A stretch of DNA of 64,000 bases from Aestuariimicrobium soli. GTDB lineage: Bacteria; Actinomycetota; Actinomycetes; Propionibacteriales; Propionibacteriaceae. The DNA lies in assembly GCF_051192575.1 (NCBI RefSeq), contig NZ_JBPJSQ010000001.1, positions 62,001 to 126,000 of the forward strand, read 5' to 3'. The translations under genes and the position numbers were made by a program. This document shows positions 26,901 through 35,754 of this stretch, one piece after another. Positions within the stretch are counted from its first letter, which is position 1. Every line of letters starts with the position of its first letter. The notes beneath the pieces were generated by a model. That model saw nothing but the letters and a program-made list of their open reading frames with translations, was not told the DNA's origin and did not search any database.

Positions 26901-28415
26901 GTCGTCGCTGGGATAGCGGCCCGTCAACATGTCGAGGGTGGCCTCGAAGGCCGACTCCGGCAGGTCACGGTAGGGATCGCTGCGGCGCACCAGTCGGGCG
27001 GCCTCAGCGGCGGGGACGGCCTGCTCGACGCACATGCTCACCAGCTGCTGCGCCAGCACGTCGAGCGGATTGGTGATCCTCGGGACCTCCTCGATCTGGC
27101 CCGACACCATCCGTTCGGCGATCACTCCCGCCTCGAGCAGGTCGCCGCGGTGGGTCGGCAGCACCACCCCGCGGGAGACGGCGCCGACCTGGTGCCCGGC
27201 TCGTCCGACGCGTTGCAACCCCGAGGCCACCGACGGGGGCGACGAGATCTGGATCACCTGGTCGACGGCGCCCATGTCGATGCCCAGTTCCAACGACGAG
27301 GTCGCCACCACGCACGCCAGCCGACCCGACTTGAGGTCGTCCTCGATCTGGGCCCGACGTTCCTTGCTCACCGAGCCGTGATGGGCGCGCGCGAGCGTCT
27401 GGCCGGCGTGGAACTCGCGTCCGGACCCCACTCCCGACTGGGCCATCACCTGCGCGGGCACCGACGGGGGAGTGGCCTCACTGCCGAGGCGCACGGCCCA
27501 CTGTTCGTTGAGCCGAGCCGTGAGCCGCTCGGCAACCCGGCGAGAATTGACGAAGCACAGCGTCGAGCGGTGCGGCTCGACGAGGTCGAGCACCCGTTGT
27601 TCGATGAACGGCCAGATCGACTGGTTGGGCTCGCTGGCCCCGGTTTCCGGATCGGGGGGCAGCGCGAGCTCGGTCATGTCGGCGACCGGCACCTCGACGT
27701 GCAGGTCCCAGCGCTTCTGTGCGGCCGGCTGGACGAGGGTCACCGGTCGGTCGCCCCCCAGGAAGGCGGCCACCCGTTCGGGCGGTCGCACCGTCGCCGA
27801 GAGCCCGACCCGCTGGGCCCCTCCGCGGGAGTGGAGGTCATCGAGGCGTTCGAGGCTCAGGGCGAGATGGGCTCCGCGCTTCGTGCCGGCCAGCGCGTGG
27901 ATCTCGTCGACGATCACCAGATCGAGGTCGGCCAGGGTCGCCGCATGTTGACCGGAGAGCATCAGGAACAGCGACTCGGGGGTGGTGATCAGAATGTCGG
28001 GCGGGCGCACGAGCTGACGGCGCCGTTCGCTGGGCGGGGTGTCACCGGTGCGCACCGCCACCGACACCCGCGGCACCGCGTCACCGCGCCGCTCGGCCGC
28101 CAACTGGATGCCGCGCAGCGGTGCGCTGAGGTTGCGTTCGACGTCGACGGCGAGCGCCTTCAGCGGGGAGACGTAGAGCACCCGCACGCCCGGTTCGCGC
28201 GTGGCCGACGACGGGGTGGCCATCAGTCGGTCGATGCTGTGCAGGAACGCGGCGAGCGTCTTGCCCGAGCCGGTCGGGGCGATCAACAGGCTGTGCCGGC
28301 CTGACGAAATGGCCTCCCACGCGCCGGCCTGCGCCGCGGTGGGGGCGGTGAAGGCATCGGTGAACCACTCCCGGGTCGCGGGCGAGAACGGCGCGAGGGC
28401 CGGGTGGGTGGTCAT
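23913..28415 (-). CDS. lhr: ATP-dependent helicase Lhr, full-length
   Basis: Large 3'-to-5' translocating helicase for RNA:DNA hybrids; in mycobacteria part of the DNA-damage response. About 1500 residues. Superfamily 2 core with APTGSGKTLAAF (motif I), VDEIHALAGTKRG (motif II, DEIH), SATVRPPERV (III), VATSSLELGIDMGAVD and QRVGRAGHQVG (V, VI), then the Lhr winged-helix/beta-barrel module and the long C-terminal extension with HTH-like repeats and EPLFGSFGAAYRVLAAMEDQGGVRRGYFVEGLG. The start at 28415 begins where the family does (ALAPFSPATREWF); ATG 28445 is in frame upstream. Divergent from the DUF3046 gene. Confidence 0.94.
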   Translation of the reverse strand: MTTHPALAPFSPATREWFTDAFTAPTAAQAGAWEAISSGRHSLLIAPTGSGKTLAAFLHSIDRLMATPSSATREPGVRVLYVSPLKALAVDVERNLSAPLRGIQLAAERRGDAVPRVSVAVRTGDTPPSERRRQLVRPPDILITTPESLFLMLSGQHAATLADLDLVIVDEIHALAGTKRGAHLALSLERLDDLHSRGGAQRVGLSATVRPPERVAAFLGGDRPVTLVQPAAQKRWDLHVEVPVADMTELALPPDPETGASEPNQSIWPFIEQRVLDLVEPHRSTLCFVNSRRVAERLTARLNEQWAVRLGSEATPPSVPAQVMAQSGVGSGREFHAGQTLARAHHGSVSKERRAQIEDDLKSGRLACVVATSSLELGIDMGAVDQVIQISSPPSVASGLQRVGRAGHQVGAVSRGVVLPTHRGDLLEAGVIAERMVSGQIEEVPRITNPLDVLAQQLVSMCVEQAVPAAEAARLVRRSDPYRDLPESAFEATLDMLTGRYPSDDWSELRPRLVWDRATDLLTARPGAKRLVTTSGGTIPDRGLFGVFLAGDGAGRRVGELDEEMVYESRVGDLFTLGTSTWRIEEITPHQVLVTPAPGQPGRLPFWHGDANSRPLELGRALGEFTDRLQAAPENRAAQLAARGLDTWAIDNAIAHLDEQQRATGVVPGASTVVVERCRDELGDWRVLVHAAWGNAVLAPWAMVIESRARERFGVEARATATNDGIIVRIPDVERTPPGLDLLDLDPDDLDQVLAGEIFGSALFASRFRECAARALLLPRRDPHRRSPLWQQRMRSAQLLQVASRFPDFPIVLETLRECLEDVFDLPGLRAQLAAVAARRIRVVEVETDQPSPYARNLLFAYVGEFIYDSDQPLAERTLAAAGIDQNLLAELLGRSGEVADLLDPTAAAQVEAEVQRTADDHRAETAESWWDVIRTLGPLTEDEAHARADGDSPGWLADLLAHRRLVSLRVAGRDLLATADDLALLRDGLGVPVPPGWASPAPVTSEEALARLLGRWVRTHAGTTAATLDERLALPHGTAERVLERLRIGDGELEILDHRWWHRSMIRRVRRRSLALLRSGVEPVEHRQYASFLADWQETTHPTEGTEAVLAAVESLAGHPIPASMLESLVLPARVSDYRPSMLDDLLARGDVVWNGRGAIGTRDGWVQLWPADLALPDAGTEPSSALTEGMLAAARGGGAWTVAELMAAVEGQKLESAEGTDGLWELVWGGWLTSSSFSAVREHVSRGALKTPRRAAPRRRTIARPLRTPRLSGTPGRWSIVTSSAASAGERDLLAASVLLNRYGVITRGCVQTEPLFGSFGAAYRVLAAMEDQGGVRRGYFVEGLGASQFALPGAVDRVREERPAAGVRLLAACDPANPYGAALPWPDSPAHRPSRKAGALVVLDDAAPLLYLERGVRTVLAFSADAERLRAGLQTLTDAVLRQSISPMTIETINGESALTASWGAGRWRDLLEAAGFVMTPQGFRPRTGVHQESERA

Positions 28416-28480
28416 GGTCAGCATCGTTGCAGACCGGTCGGACATTTCCAGCAGCTCTCGTCGGCGCTAGGGTTGCGGCC

Positions 28481-28675
28481 ATGCGCGAGACCGAGTTGAG
28501 GGCACGGATGGCCCAACACCTCGGGGCGACCTATGCCCTGCACTGGGCCGAGAACCAGTCGATGTCGTCCTTGGGCGGACGAACGGTCGAGGAGGCCCTC
28601 GCCGCCGGTGTCGACTGCAAGACCGTCTGGCGGGCCGTGTGGGCCGAACTCGAACTGCCGCTCGTGCACCGCTGA
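28481..28675 (+). CDS. DUF3046 protein
   Basis: 64-residue cytoplasmic protein of the actinobacterial DUF3046 family, found next to recA. Family features: RETELRARM, YALHWAENQSMSSLGGRTVEEALAAGVDCKTVWRAVWAELELPLVHR in its conserved order (short helix, LGGRTV turn, helix). Function unknown. TAGGGT ends 7 nt before the ATG, so leaderless. The 3' end overlaps the next gene by 37 nt. Confidence 0.9.
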   Translation: MRETELRARMAQHLGATYALHWAENQSMSSLGGRTVEEALAAGVDCKTVWRAVWAELELPLVHR

Positions 28676-29733
28676 GCCCGACCCGGGAGTCGTGGCTCGA
28701 TCTGGCCCGAGGGCTCGCCGTGGTCAGCATGGTGATCGCCCACACCGCACCCGTCGGTGGTGTCTTCAACGTGACCGAGTTCCTGACGATGCCGTGGTTC
28801 GCCCTGCTGATGGGCTGTGGTCTGGCTCTCGCGTGGCAGCGGACGAAGGCCCGCGACCCGGGCACGCCGTGGTGGTGGTTCGGCGTCACGGGCACGCTGC
28901 GGGGTCTGGTGCTGATCGCGCTGGGTGAACTGCTGGATCCGGTCTACGACCAAGTGTTGGTGGTGCTGCAGTACCTGGTGTGTGCCCAGATCGCGGCGGT
29001 GTGGTTGACACCGTTGCTGGGTTCGCGGCCGCGACTGGGCTGGGCGCTCACGGTGGCGGTGTGGCTGGGCGGCGCTCCCGTGGTGCAGGCGGCCATCGCG
29101 CTGCAGACGACCATCAGGACCGGGTGGCGGGGAACGCTGCTGCAATGGCTGGCTGCTGGGCCCGACTATCGAGCAATCACCATGTTGGTGTGGATGCTGG
29201 GTGGGATCAGCATGATGGCCGGGCGGGCCGCGCCCCGCGCGGAAGGGTCGGCACGCTCGCTGCGGTGGGCCGTGGCCCTGACCGGCGTGACGGCGGTCTG
29301 GCAACTGGTCGGCAAGCTGGCCTTCCCCGACACCTTCCTGCCCTATTCGGGAACCCTGTTCGAGACGGGGCACAACCTCGTGCTCGCGCTGGCAGCGAGC
29401 CTGTGGTGCCGGTGGTTGGCCGAACGGTTCCCGGCCGTGGTCGACCGCGCCGCTGCCGTGTCGGCCCTGGGTCGGCTGGCCCTCACCGGGTATGTCGCGC
29501 AGCTGCTGGTGCTCGAGGAGGTGCAGCGGCTGGTGCTGCACGGCGCCCGCGACGACCACTGGTGGGTGCTGGGGGTGACCGTCGCGGTGCTGTTGGGTGG
29601 CGCGTGGGCATGGGAGCGGCTGGGGTGGCCACGCCCGGTCGAGGCGGTCCCGCGGGCCATGGTCACCGGCGCCGACTGGCTGCGACACCGGTGGACGACA
29701 CGCGCTGCGCGACACGCCCACCACGTGCCGTGA
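28639..29733 (+). CDS. polytopic membrane protein, DUF418/HGSNAT-like acyltransferase type
   Basis: 364 residues with about ten hydrophobic helices. The N-terminal block RESWLDLARGLAVVSMVIAHTAP, with a His in the first helix, is the pattern of the DUF1624/DUF418/heparan-glucosaminide acetyltransferase group, which moves acyl groups across membranes; a transporter-like role cannot be excluded. GTG 28639 overlaps DUF3046 by 37 nt; the helical region starts ~16 residues in, so a later non-ATG start is possible. The C-terminus is basic. Sits between DUF3046 and recA, where it is not part of the usual synteny. Confidence 0.65.
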   Translation: MGRTRTAARAPLSPTRESWLDLARGLAVVSMVIAHTAPVGGVFNVTEFLTMPWFALLMGCGLALAWQRTKARDPGTPWWWFGVTGTLRGLVLIALGELLDPVYDQVLVVLQYLVCAQIAAVWLTPLLGSRPRLGWALTVAVWLGGAPVVQAAIALQTTIRTGWRGTLLQWLAAGPDYRAITMLVWMLGGISMMAGRAAPRAEGSARSLRWAVALTGVTAVWQLVGKLAFPDTFLPYSGTLFETGHNLVLALAASLWCRWLAERFPAVVDRAAAVSALGRLALTGYVAQLLVLEEVQRLVLHGARDDHWWVLGVTVAVLLGGAWAWERLGWPRPVEAVPRAMVTGADWLRHRWTTRAARHAHHVP

Positions 29734-29734
29734 T

Positions 29735-29750
29735 TCGTACGGGTGTTCGG
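29735..29750. promoter_or_regulatory. LexA-type SOS box upstream of recA
   Basis: TCGTACGGGTGTTCGG matches the Gram-positive/actinobacterial SOS pattern TCGAAC-N4-GTTCGA at 10 of 12 fixed positions. It directly precedes TAAGCT, a possible -10, and is 162 nt before the recA start. Confidence 0.7.
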
Positions 29751-29764
29751 TAAGCTCTCAGGTG

Positions 29765-29803
29765 TTGTCCACAACCGAGGGATCGGTCCAACAGTTGTCC
29801 ACA
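29765..29803. promoter_or_regulatory. two perfect DnaA-type boxes in the recA leader
   Basis: TTGTCCACA occurs at 29765-29773 and 29795-29803, same orientation, 30 bp apart (about three helical turns). This 9-mer is the actinobacterial DnaA box. They lie downstream of the SOS box. Confidence 0.55.
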
Positions 29804-29911
29804 GGCCATCTGGCTCGTTGGGATTTTGTCGGAGCCGATCCATACAGTCCCAGACGTAACGAACTTCCACACAGCAAGGCCGGTGAAGGCCGACCCAGGA
29901 AAGGAACGACC

Positions 29912-30958
<1,047 letters not shown>

Positions 30959-30990
30959 GCCCGCAGGGGCCCGACGCCGATCCGCGCGAA

Positions 30991-31461
30991 GTGGCCAGGG
31001 AGATCGCCCTGCGACGCCTGGCCCTTCGCGCACACAGCCGGCACGAGTTGGCCGAGGCGATGCGGGCCAAGCTGGTGCCAGACGAGGTCATCGACGAGGT
31101 GCTCGACAGGTTCACCGAAGTGCAACTCATCGACGACCAGGCCTTCGCCCTGGCGTGGAGTGAGTCCCGCCACCGCTATCGCAACCTGTCCCGCACCGTC
31201 ATCCGCCGGGAACTGCGCGGCAAGGGAGTCTCGGACGAGGTCACCCGCGCCGCGCTGGAACAGATCTCCGACGCCGACGAACTCGAGGCGGCCAGACAGG
31301 TGGCCGAGAAGAAGGCTCGTACCCTGCGCCGCCTCGACCCCGTGGTGGCCCGGCGACGGCTGCAGGGGGCGCTGGCGAGGCGGGGGTACTCCACGTCAGT
31401 GGTGATCCAGGTGGCCCGTGAGGTGCTGGCCGTCGACTCCGACGACGTCGACGATGCGTGA
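30991..31461 (+). CDS. recX: RecA regulator RecX
   Basis: Three-helix-repeat protein that inhibits RecA filaments. 156 residues; the first repeat begins almost at the GTG (AREIALRRLALRAHSRHELAEAM), followed by FTEVQLIDDQAFALAWSESRHRYRNLSRTVIRRELRGKGV and the final RRRLQGALARRGYSTSVVIQVAREVL. There is no obvious ribosome site; the frame is open further up to the recA stop, so coupling to recA translation or a non-standard start is possible. Confidence 0.9.
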   Translation: MAREIALRRLALRAHSRHELAEAMRAKLVPDEVIDEVLDRFTEVQLIDDQAFALAWSESRHRYRNLSRTVIRRELRGKGVSDEVTRAALEQISDADELEAARQVAEKKARTLRRLDPVVARRRLQGALARRGYSTSVVIQVAREVLAVDSDDVDDA

Positions 31462-31474
31462 GCAATTTGTGAAA

Positions 31475-31489
31475 CAACGTTCCACGTTG
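31475..31489. promoter_or_regulatory. palindromic operator upstream of the sialidase gene
   Basis: CAACGTTCCACGTTG: perfect 6-bp arms around TCC, overlapping a TTGACC (31487-31492) that could be a -35. It is 69 nt before the sialidase start and 14 nt after recX. Confidence 0.45.
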
Positions 31490-31557
31490 ACCCCTGAATC
31501 GGTTTAGGCTGCTGGGATCGTGCCCGTCCGGGCGCGTTCACGATCAATGGAGATCCC

Positions 31558-33147
31558 ATGCTGTCCAGACGTTCAGTCCTGTCCACTGCCGCCGTGTCCG
31601 CCGGCGGGCTCCTGCTCGCGATGACCACTCCCGCGTCCGCGTCACCGGCCCCGGCCGGTGCCAGCCCACGGCGACACCCCGACCCGACCACCCCCGACCT
31701 CGTCATCGCCCAGGCCGCCGCCGGGCGTCGCTACCACTTCCCGGGAGCCACCAAGCTCAGCGACGGCACCATCCTGGTCGTGGCGCGCGACGGCGTGTCC
31801 CACTCCGATCCCACCGGGCGCCTGCATCTGGTGCGCTCGACCGACAACGCGGCCACCTGGTCGGAGCCGGTCACGATCTGGGATTCGCTGGGTGACGACC
31901 GCGACCCCAAGATCAGCGTGACCGCGAGCGGCCGCGTGTTCGTGCAGTGGTTCACCTCGTCGGTGGCCGGCAGTCCGCCCGGGGTGGTGTCGGGCGTCTT
32001 CGTGATGTCCAGCGACGACGGTGGACTCACCTGGAGCACTCCCACCATCGTCGGCACCAGCATGGAGTGGATCGCCGAGCACGGCCGAGTGACCGAGATG
32101 CCCGACGGCACCCTGCTCTCGCCGGTGTACGGGCCCGGCGGCCGATCGGCGATCGTCCGCAGCACCGACGGTGGCCTGACCTTCCCGGCCGAGAACGAGT
32201 ACATCTTCGACACCGGTGGCGTGGGCACCAACGAGGTGACCCTCACCGTGCTCCCCGACGGTCAGGTGACGGCCTGGCTGAGGCCCAACGCCCAGGGTGC
32301 CCCGTCGTTGCTGCTGCGGTCGTTCGACTCGGGGTACAGCTGGAGCTCGCCCGAGTTCAGTGACCTGCGGCAGTCGTCCGCCGAGACCCTGGTGCTCCGT
32401 AGCGGGCGGGTGCTGGCGGCTTACGGCGACGTCAGCTACCGCTTCGGATTGCGCAGGCTGACCTCGGCTGCGCTGATCAGTCAGCCGGGGCGACCGTGGA
32501 ACCCCGGGGTCACCATCCCGGTGTGGGACGCGTTCGTCGACGACCAGGCCAACCCGGCCCTCGTCGAGCTCGATGCCGACACGGTGCTGGTGGTCGGGTT
32601 CGCCTACAGCCCTCGCCAGATCGTGGGCACGAGGGTGTCTCTGCGCGACTTCGAGCAGGCGCCGACCGATGCCTCCCAACTGATCGGGCGCATCGACCTG
32701 GCGGCCATGGTTCGGGCCGGAACGGCCACCGTGACCACTGACCTCACCTCGACCACCACGTCTCCCTCCACGACGGGTCCGATGGGCGCGATCGACGGAC
32801 GACTGGGCCTGGCGACCACCGCCCTGGGCAGTACCACGCAACTCACCTCCGGCACCTACCTGCTGGAGTTCTCCGTACCGGTGCGAGCCCGGCAGGCGGG
32901 GGTGGCGCTTCGTCCGGGGGAGAACCAGGACGCCACCGTCGAGATCCGCCGGCTCGACGGCACTTGGCGACGGGTGGGCCACCTTGACCACGCGTGGCGG
33001 TACGGCGATGTCGACTGGTTCTCACTCGGGGGCTCCCAGCAGCTCACCGGCCTGCGGGTGACCACGACCACGAGCAGTGAGGTGCGTCCGCCGAACAGTG
33101 GGGCCCTACCCCGCCCGGTGGCCATCACCGAGATCACCCTGCGCTAG
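31558..33147 (+). CDS. secreted BNR-repeat sialidase-like glycosidase
   Basis: Predicted exported exo-alpha-sialidase (six-bladed propeller). The N-terminus LSRRSVLSTAAVS is a Tat-type signal ending near ASA (residue ~30). Four Asp-box motifs are visible: STDNAATW, SSDDGGLTW, STDGGLTF and SFDSGYSW. The family's catalytic RIP arginine is less clear; PGATKLSDGTILVVARDG occupies that place, so another propeller hydrolase is possible. From ~residue 400 a Thr-rich linker leads to a C-terminal beta-sandwich (carbohydrate-binding-like). 529 residues. Alone in its operon; the palindrome upstream suggests regulated expression. Confidence 0.78.
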   Translation: MLSRRSVLSTAAVSAGGLLLAMTTPASASPAPAGASPRRHPDPTTPDLVIAQAAAGRRYHFPGATKLSDGTILVVARDGVSHSDPTGRLHLVRSTDNAATWSEPVTIWDSLGDDRDPKISVTASGRVFVQWFTSSVAGSPPGVVSGVFVMSSDDGGLTWSTPTIVGTSMEWIAEHGRVTEMPDGTLLSPVYGPGGRSAIVRSTDGGLTFPAENEYIFDTGGVGTNEVTLTVLPDGQVTAWLRPNAQGAPSLLLRSFDSGYSWSSPEFSDLRQSSAETLVLRSGRVLAAYGDVSYRFGLRRLTSAALISQPGRPWNPGVTIPVWDAFVDDQANPALVELDADTVLVVGFAYSPRQIVGTRVSLRDFEQAPTDASQLIGRIDLAAMVRAGTATVTTDLTSTTTSPSTTGPMGAIDGRLGLATTALGSTTQLTSGTYLLEFSVPVRARQAGVALRPGENQDATVEIRRLDGTWRRVGHLDHAWRYGDVDWFSLGGSQQLTGLRVTTTTSSEVRPPNSGALPRPVAITEITLR

Positions 33148-33155
33148 CGGGGATC

Positions 33156-33209
33156 CCCTCCACGGGAGGGCGGCCGGGCCAGGATCAGTGCGTCGATCCG
33201 GGCCCGGCC
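33156..33209. terminator. bidirectional terminator between sialidase and gluD
   Basis: A small stem CCCTCC/GGAGGG (33156-33170), then a strong one: GGCCGGGCC/GGCCCGGCC (33172-33180 with 33201-33209) enclosing GGATC/GATCC. The larger hairpin contains the gluD stop codon. Confidence 0.65.
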
Positions 33210-34072
33210 GTTCCCGCGGCGGGCACGGGCACGGCACCCGCAGCGACGGCACGGCCGGCACGACGGGTGCGCACCTTCGTCTCGACCCAACCCGCCAGTG
33301 AGGTCAGCGCGTAGTTGATGGCGATGTAGATCACGGCCGCCACGATCAGGGAGGCCAAGATGTTGGAGTTGTTCGAGGCGAACGTGGTCAGCGACCTCAG
33401 CAGGTCGGGGTAGGTGACGATGTAGCCCAGGGCGGTGTCCTTCAACACCACCACCAACTGGCTCAACAGCGACGGCAGCATCGCCGTGATGGCCTGCGGC
33501 AGCAGCACGCTCCACAGTGTCTGGTCGCGCGTCAGCCCGATGGCCCAGCCGGCCTCCCGCTGACCCTTGGGGAGCGAGTGCACGCCCGAACGGATGAGCT
33601 CGGCGATGACGGAGCCGTTGTAGAAGGTCAGGCCGAGCACCACCGAGGCAAAGGGCAGGGCGTCGCCGCTGAGGGCCCCCGACTGCAGGAACAGGAAGTA
33701 GAAGAAGAACATCATCACGAGCACGGGCACCGAGCGGAAGAACTCCACCAGCACGCCCGACACGAGCGAGATCACCTTGACGTGGCTCAGTCGTCCGACA
33801 CCGAGCAGCACCCCGACGACACCGGCGGTGATCACCGAGAGCCCGGCCGCCTTGATGGTCTGCCACAGGCCCGGCAGCACGTAGTCACGCCAAGCGGAGA
33901 CCTCGGTGAAGGGGCGCCACTTGTCGGCGACCAGAAGTTGCTTGCGCAGTGCCCAGATGAGGACGGCCGCGACCGCCAGGCAGAGCAGAGCTCCCACCAG
34001 ACCGACGACGCGGCTGAGGGCACGACCCCGGGGCCCGGGGGCATCGAAGACGACGGTTGCCTGGCTGCTCAT
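33185..34072 (-). CDS. gluD: amino-acid ABC transporter permease (GluD type)
   Basis: Inner-membrane channel half of a polar amino-acid (glutamate-type) importer. 295 residues, His/Glu/Gln/Arg permease family: GLWQTIKAAGLSVITAGVVGVLLG opening, and the EAA loop ELIRSGVHSLPKGQREAGWAIGLTRDQTLWSVLLPQAI that docks on the ATPase. Five membrane helices in the family core plus an extra N-terminal helix. Overlaps gluC by four bases. Confidence 0.9.
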   Translation of the reverse strand: MSSQATVVFDAPGPRGRALSRVVGLVGALLCLAVAAVLIWALRKQLLVADKWRPFTEVSAWRDYVLPGLWQTIKAAGLSVITAGVVGVLLGVGRLSHVKVISLVSGVLVEFFRSVPVLVMMFFFYFLFLQSGALSGDALPFASVVLGLTFYNGSVIAELIRSGVHSLPKGQREAGWAIGLTRDQTLWSVLLPQAITAMLPSLLSQLVVVLKDTALGYIVTYPDLLRSLTTFASNNSNILASLIVAAVIYIAINYALTSLAGWVETKVRTRRAGRAVAAGAVPVPAAGTAGPGSTH

Positions 34073-34752
34073 CGGGCCACCGCCAGTCGGCGGGAGAGCC
34101 GCGTGAACACCATGCCCGTGGGCAGTGTGAGCACCACGAAGCCGAAGGCGATGATCGCGAAGATCAGCACGATCAGGTCGGGGCGGAACTCGATCATGTT
34201 CTTCATCTGCGTCGACGCCTCGGTCACGGTGACGGTGGCCGCCACGGTGGTGTTCTTGGTGAGGGCGATCAGGGTGTTGCCCAACGGTGCGACCGCGCCG
34301 CGCATGGCCTGCGGCAGGATCACCTCGCGGATCGAGCCACCGAACGACAACCCCAGGGCGCGCGCCGCCTCGGCCTGACCCAGCGGCACCGTGTTGATGC
34401 CCGAACGGATCGCCTCCGCGACGAACGAGGCGTGGTACACCGACAACGCCACCACGGCCCAGGCGGTGTTGTTGGCCTCCGTGCTGGCGCCGCGGCCCAG
34501 CAGGGGCCAGTTCATCGACAGCAGGAAACCGAACACGCAGAAGAACAGAATCAGGGTGAGGGGAGTGTTCCGGATCACGGTCACGTAGGCGGTGCCGAAG
34601 AATCGCAGGGCGCTCACCGGGGAGACCCGCAGAATGGCCACCACGGTGCCGATGATCATGGCGCCGATGGCCGACAGCACGGTCAGCAGCAGGGTGACCC
34701 CGAAGGCCTGGAGCAGGTTGTATTCACGGAAGAGCGTCAGGACGTCGTCCAC
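34069..34752 (-). CDS. gluC: amino-acid ABC transporter permease (GluC type)
   Basis: Partner permease, 227 residues. EAA loop: EAIRSGINTVPLGQAEAARALGLSFGGSIREVILPQAM. The GTG at 34752 is set by AAGGAG at 6-nt spacing and by the family start near residue 5 (LFREYNLLQAFGVTLLLT). Translational overlap with gluD means the two permeases are made in equal amounts and probably pair as a heterodimer. Confidence 0.9.
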   Translation of the reverse strand: MDDVLTLFREYNLLQAFGVTLLLTVLSAIGAMIIGTVVAILRVSPVSALRFFGTAYVTVIRNTPLTLILFFCVFGFLLSMNWPLLGRGASTEANNTAWAVVALSVYHASFVAEAIRSGINTVPLGQAEAARALGLSFGGSIREVILPQAMRGAVAPLGNTLIALTKNTTVAATVTVTEASTQMKNMIEFRPDLIVLIFAIIAFGFVVLTLPTGMVFTRLSRRLAVAR

Positions 34753-34850
34753 GGGGGCTCCTTGGGGGTGGTGGGAGATGGTGGTGGACGAGCCTGCGGG
34801 CCCCGGCCGGGGCACCGGCAGGCTCGTCCACCGAACCTGGTGTCAGCCGA

Positions 34851-35660
34851 TCAGCTGCAGGCGTCGACCTTGGGCTCGGCCGGGGCCTTGAAGCCCGACG
34901 GGCCGACGGTCTTCTCGATGGCCTTGGCCCACTCGCCGGAGCTGACCATCTTCTCGATGGCGGTGTTGACCTTGCCGCACAGCTCGGTGTCGCCCTTCTT
35001 CAGGCCGACGCCGTAGCGCTCCTCCGAGAAGGGGGCACCGACGACCTTCAGCTTGCCCTTGTAGGCATCCTGGGCCGCGAAACCGGCCAGGATCACGTTG
35101 TCGGTGGTGACGGCGTCGATGGAGCCGTTGGCCAGGGCCTCCACACACTTGGAGTAGGTGTCGAACTGCTGCAGATCGACCCCGGGCACCTCCTTCTTCA
35201 CCTTGTCGGCCGAGGTCGAACCGGTGACCGAGCACAGCTTCTTGCCGTCGAGGTCCTGCGGGCCCGCGATGGTGGCGTCGCTCTTGACCAGCAGATCCTG
35301 ACCGGCCACGAAGTACGGTCCGGCGAACGAGACCTTCTCCTTGCGGGCGTCGGTGATCGAGTAGGTGGCGAAGATGAGCTTGACCTGACCGCCCTGGATC
35401 AGGTTCTCGCGCTGGGCCGAGGGAGCTTCCTTCCACTCGATGTTGCTCTCGTCGTAGCCGAGCTCCTTGGCGACGTACTTGGCGACCTCGACGTCAAAGC
35501 CCTGGTAGCCGTCGCCGACCTTCTGGCCGAGGCCGGGCTGGTCGAACTTGATGCCGATGGCGATCTTGTCGCCGGCGCCGGCATCGTTGCCGCAGGCAGC
35601 CAGGGACGCGGCGAGCAGCAGGGCCGCAGCTGCGGCGGCGATCTTGCGGGTGACCTTCAT
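34851..35660 (-). CDS. gluB: amino-acid-binding lipoprotein (GluB type)
   Basis: Captures the substrate outside the membrane. Lipobox LAAC near residue 22-26, then a bacterial solute-binding family 3 fold: IGIKFDQPGLG, DVEVAKYVAKELGY, NLIQGGQVKLIFATYSITDARKEKVSFAGPYFVAGQDLLV. ATG 35660 rather than 35672, because GGAGG lies between the two and serves the former. Two cysteines in the distal lobe may form a disulfide. 269 residues. Glutamate as substrate is inferred from gene order gluA-B-C-D. Confidence 0.92.
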   Translation of the reverse strand: MKVTRKIAAAAAALLLAASLAACGNDAGAGDKIAIGIKFDQPGLGQKVGDGYQGFDVEVAKYVAKELGYDESNIEWKEAPSAQRENLIQGGQVKLIFATYSITDARKEKVSFAGPYFVAGQDLLVKSDATIAGPQDLDGKKLCSVTGSTSADKVKKEVPGVDLQQFDTYSKCVEALANGSIDAVTTDNVILAGFAAQDAYKGKLKVVGAPFSEERYGVGLKKGDTELCGKVNTAIEKMVSSGEWAKAIEKTVGPSGFKAPAEPKVDACS

Positions 35661-35674
35661 GGTTTCCTCCATTT

Positions 35675-35718
35675 GAGCTGACTTGTGGGGACGAGCTGAC
35701 TTGTGGGGACGGGCTGAC
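35675..35718. repeat. 18-bp tandem repeat between gluA and gluB
   Basis: GAGCTGACTTGTGGGGAC occurs twice head to tail (35675-35692, 35693-35710) and a third, partial copy GGGCTGAC follows. It fills the leader in front of gluB. Probably replication slippage; could affect gluB translation or mRNA stability. Confidence 0.8.
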
Positions 35719-35754
35719 GGGTTGTGGTTGTGGGGTGGGACGGGGCGGATCCGG

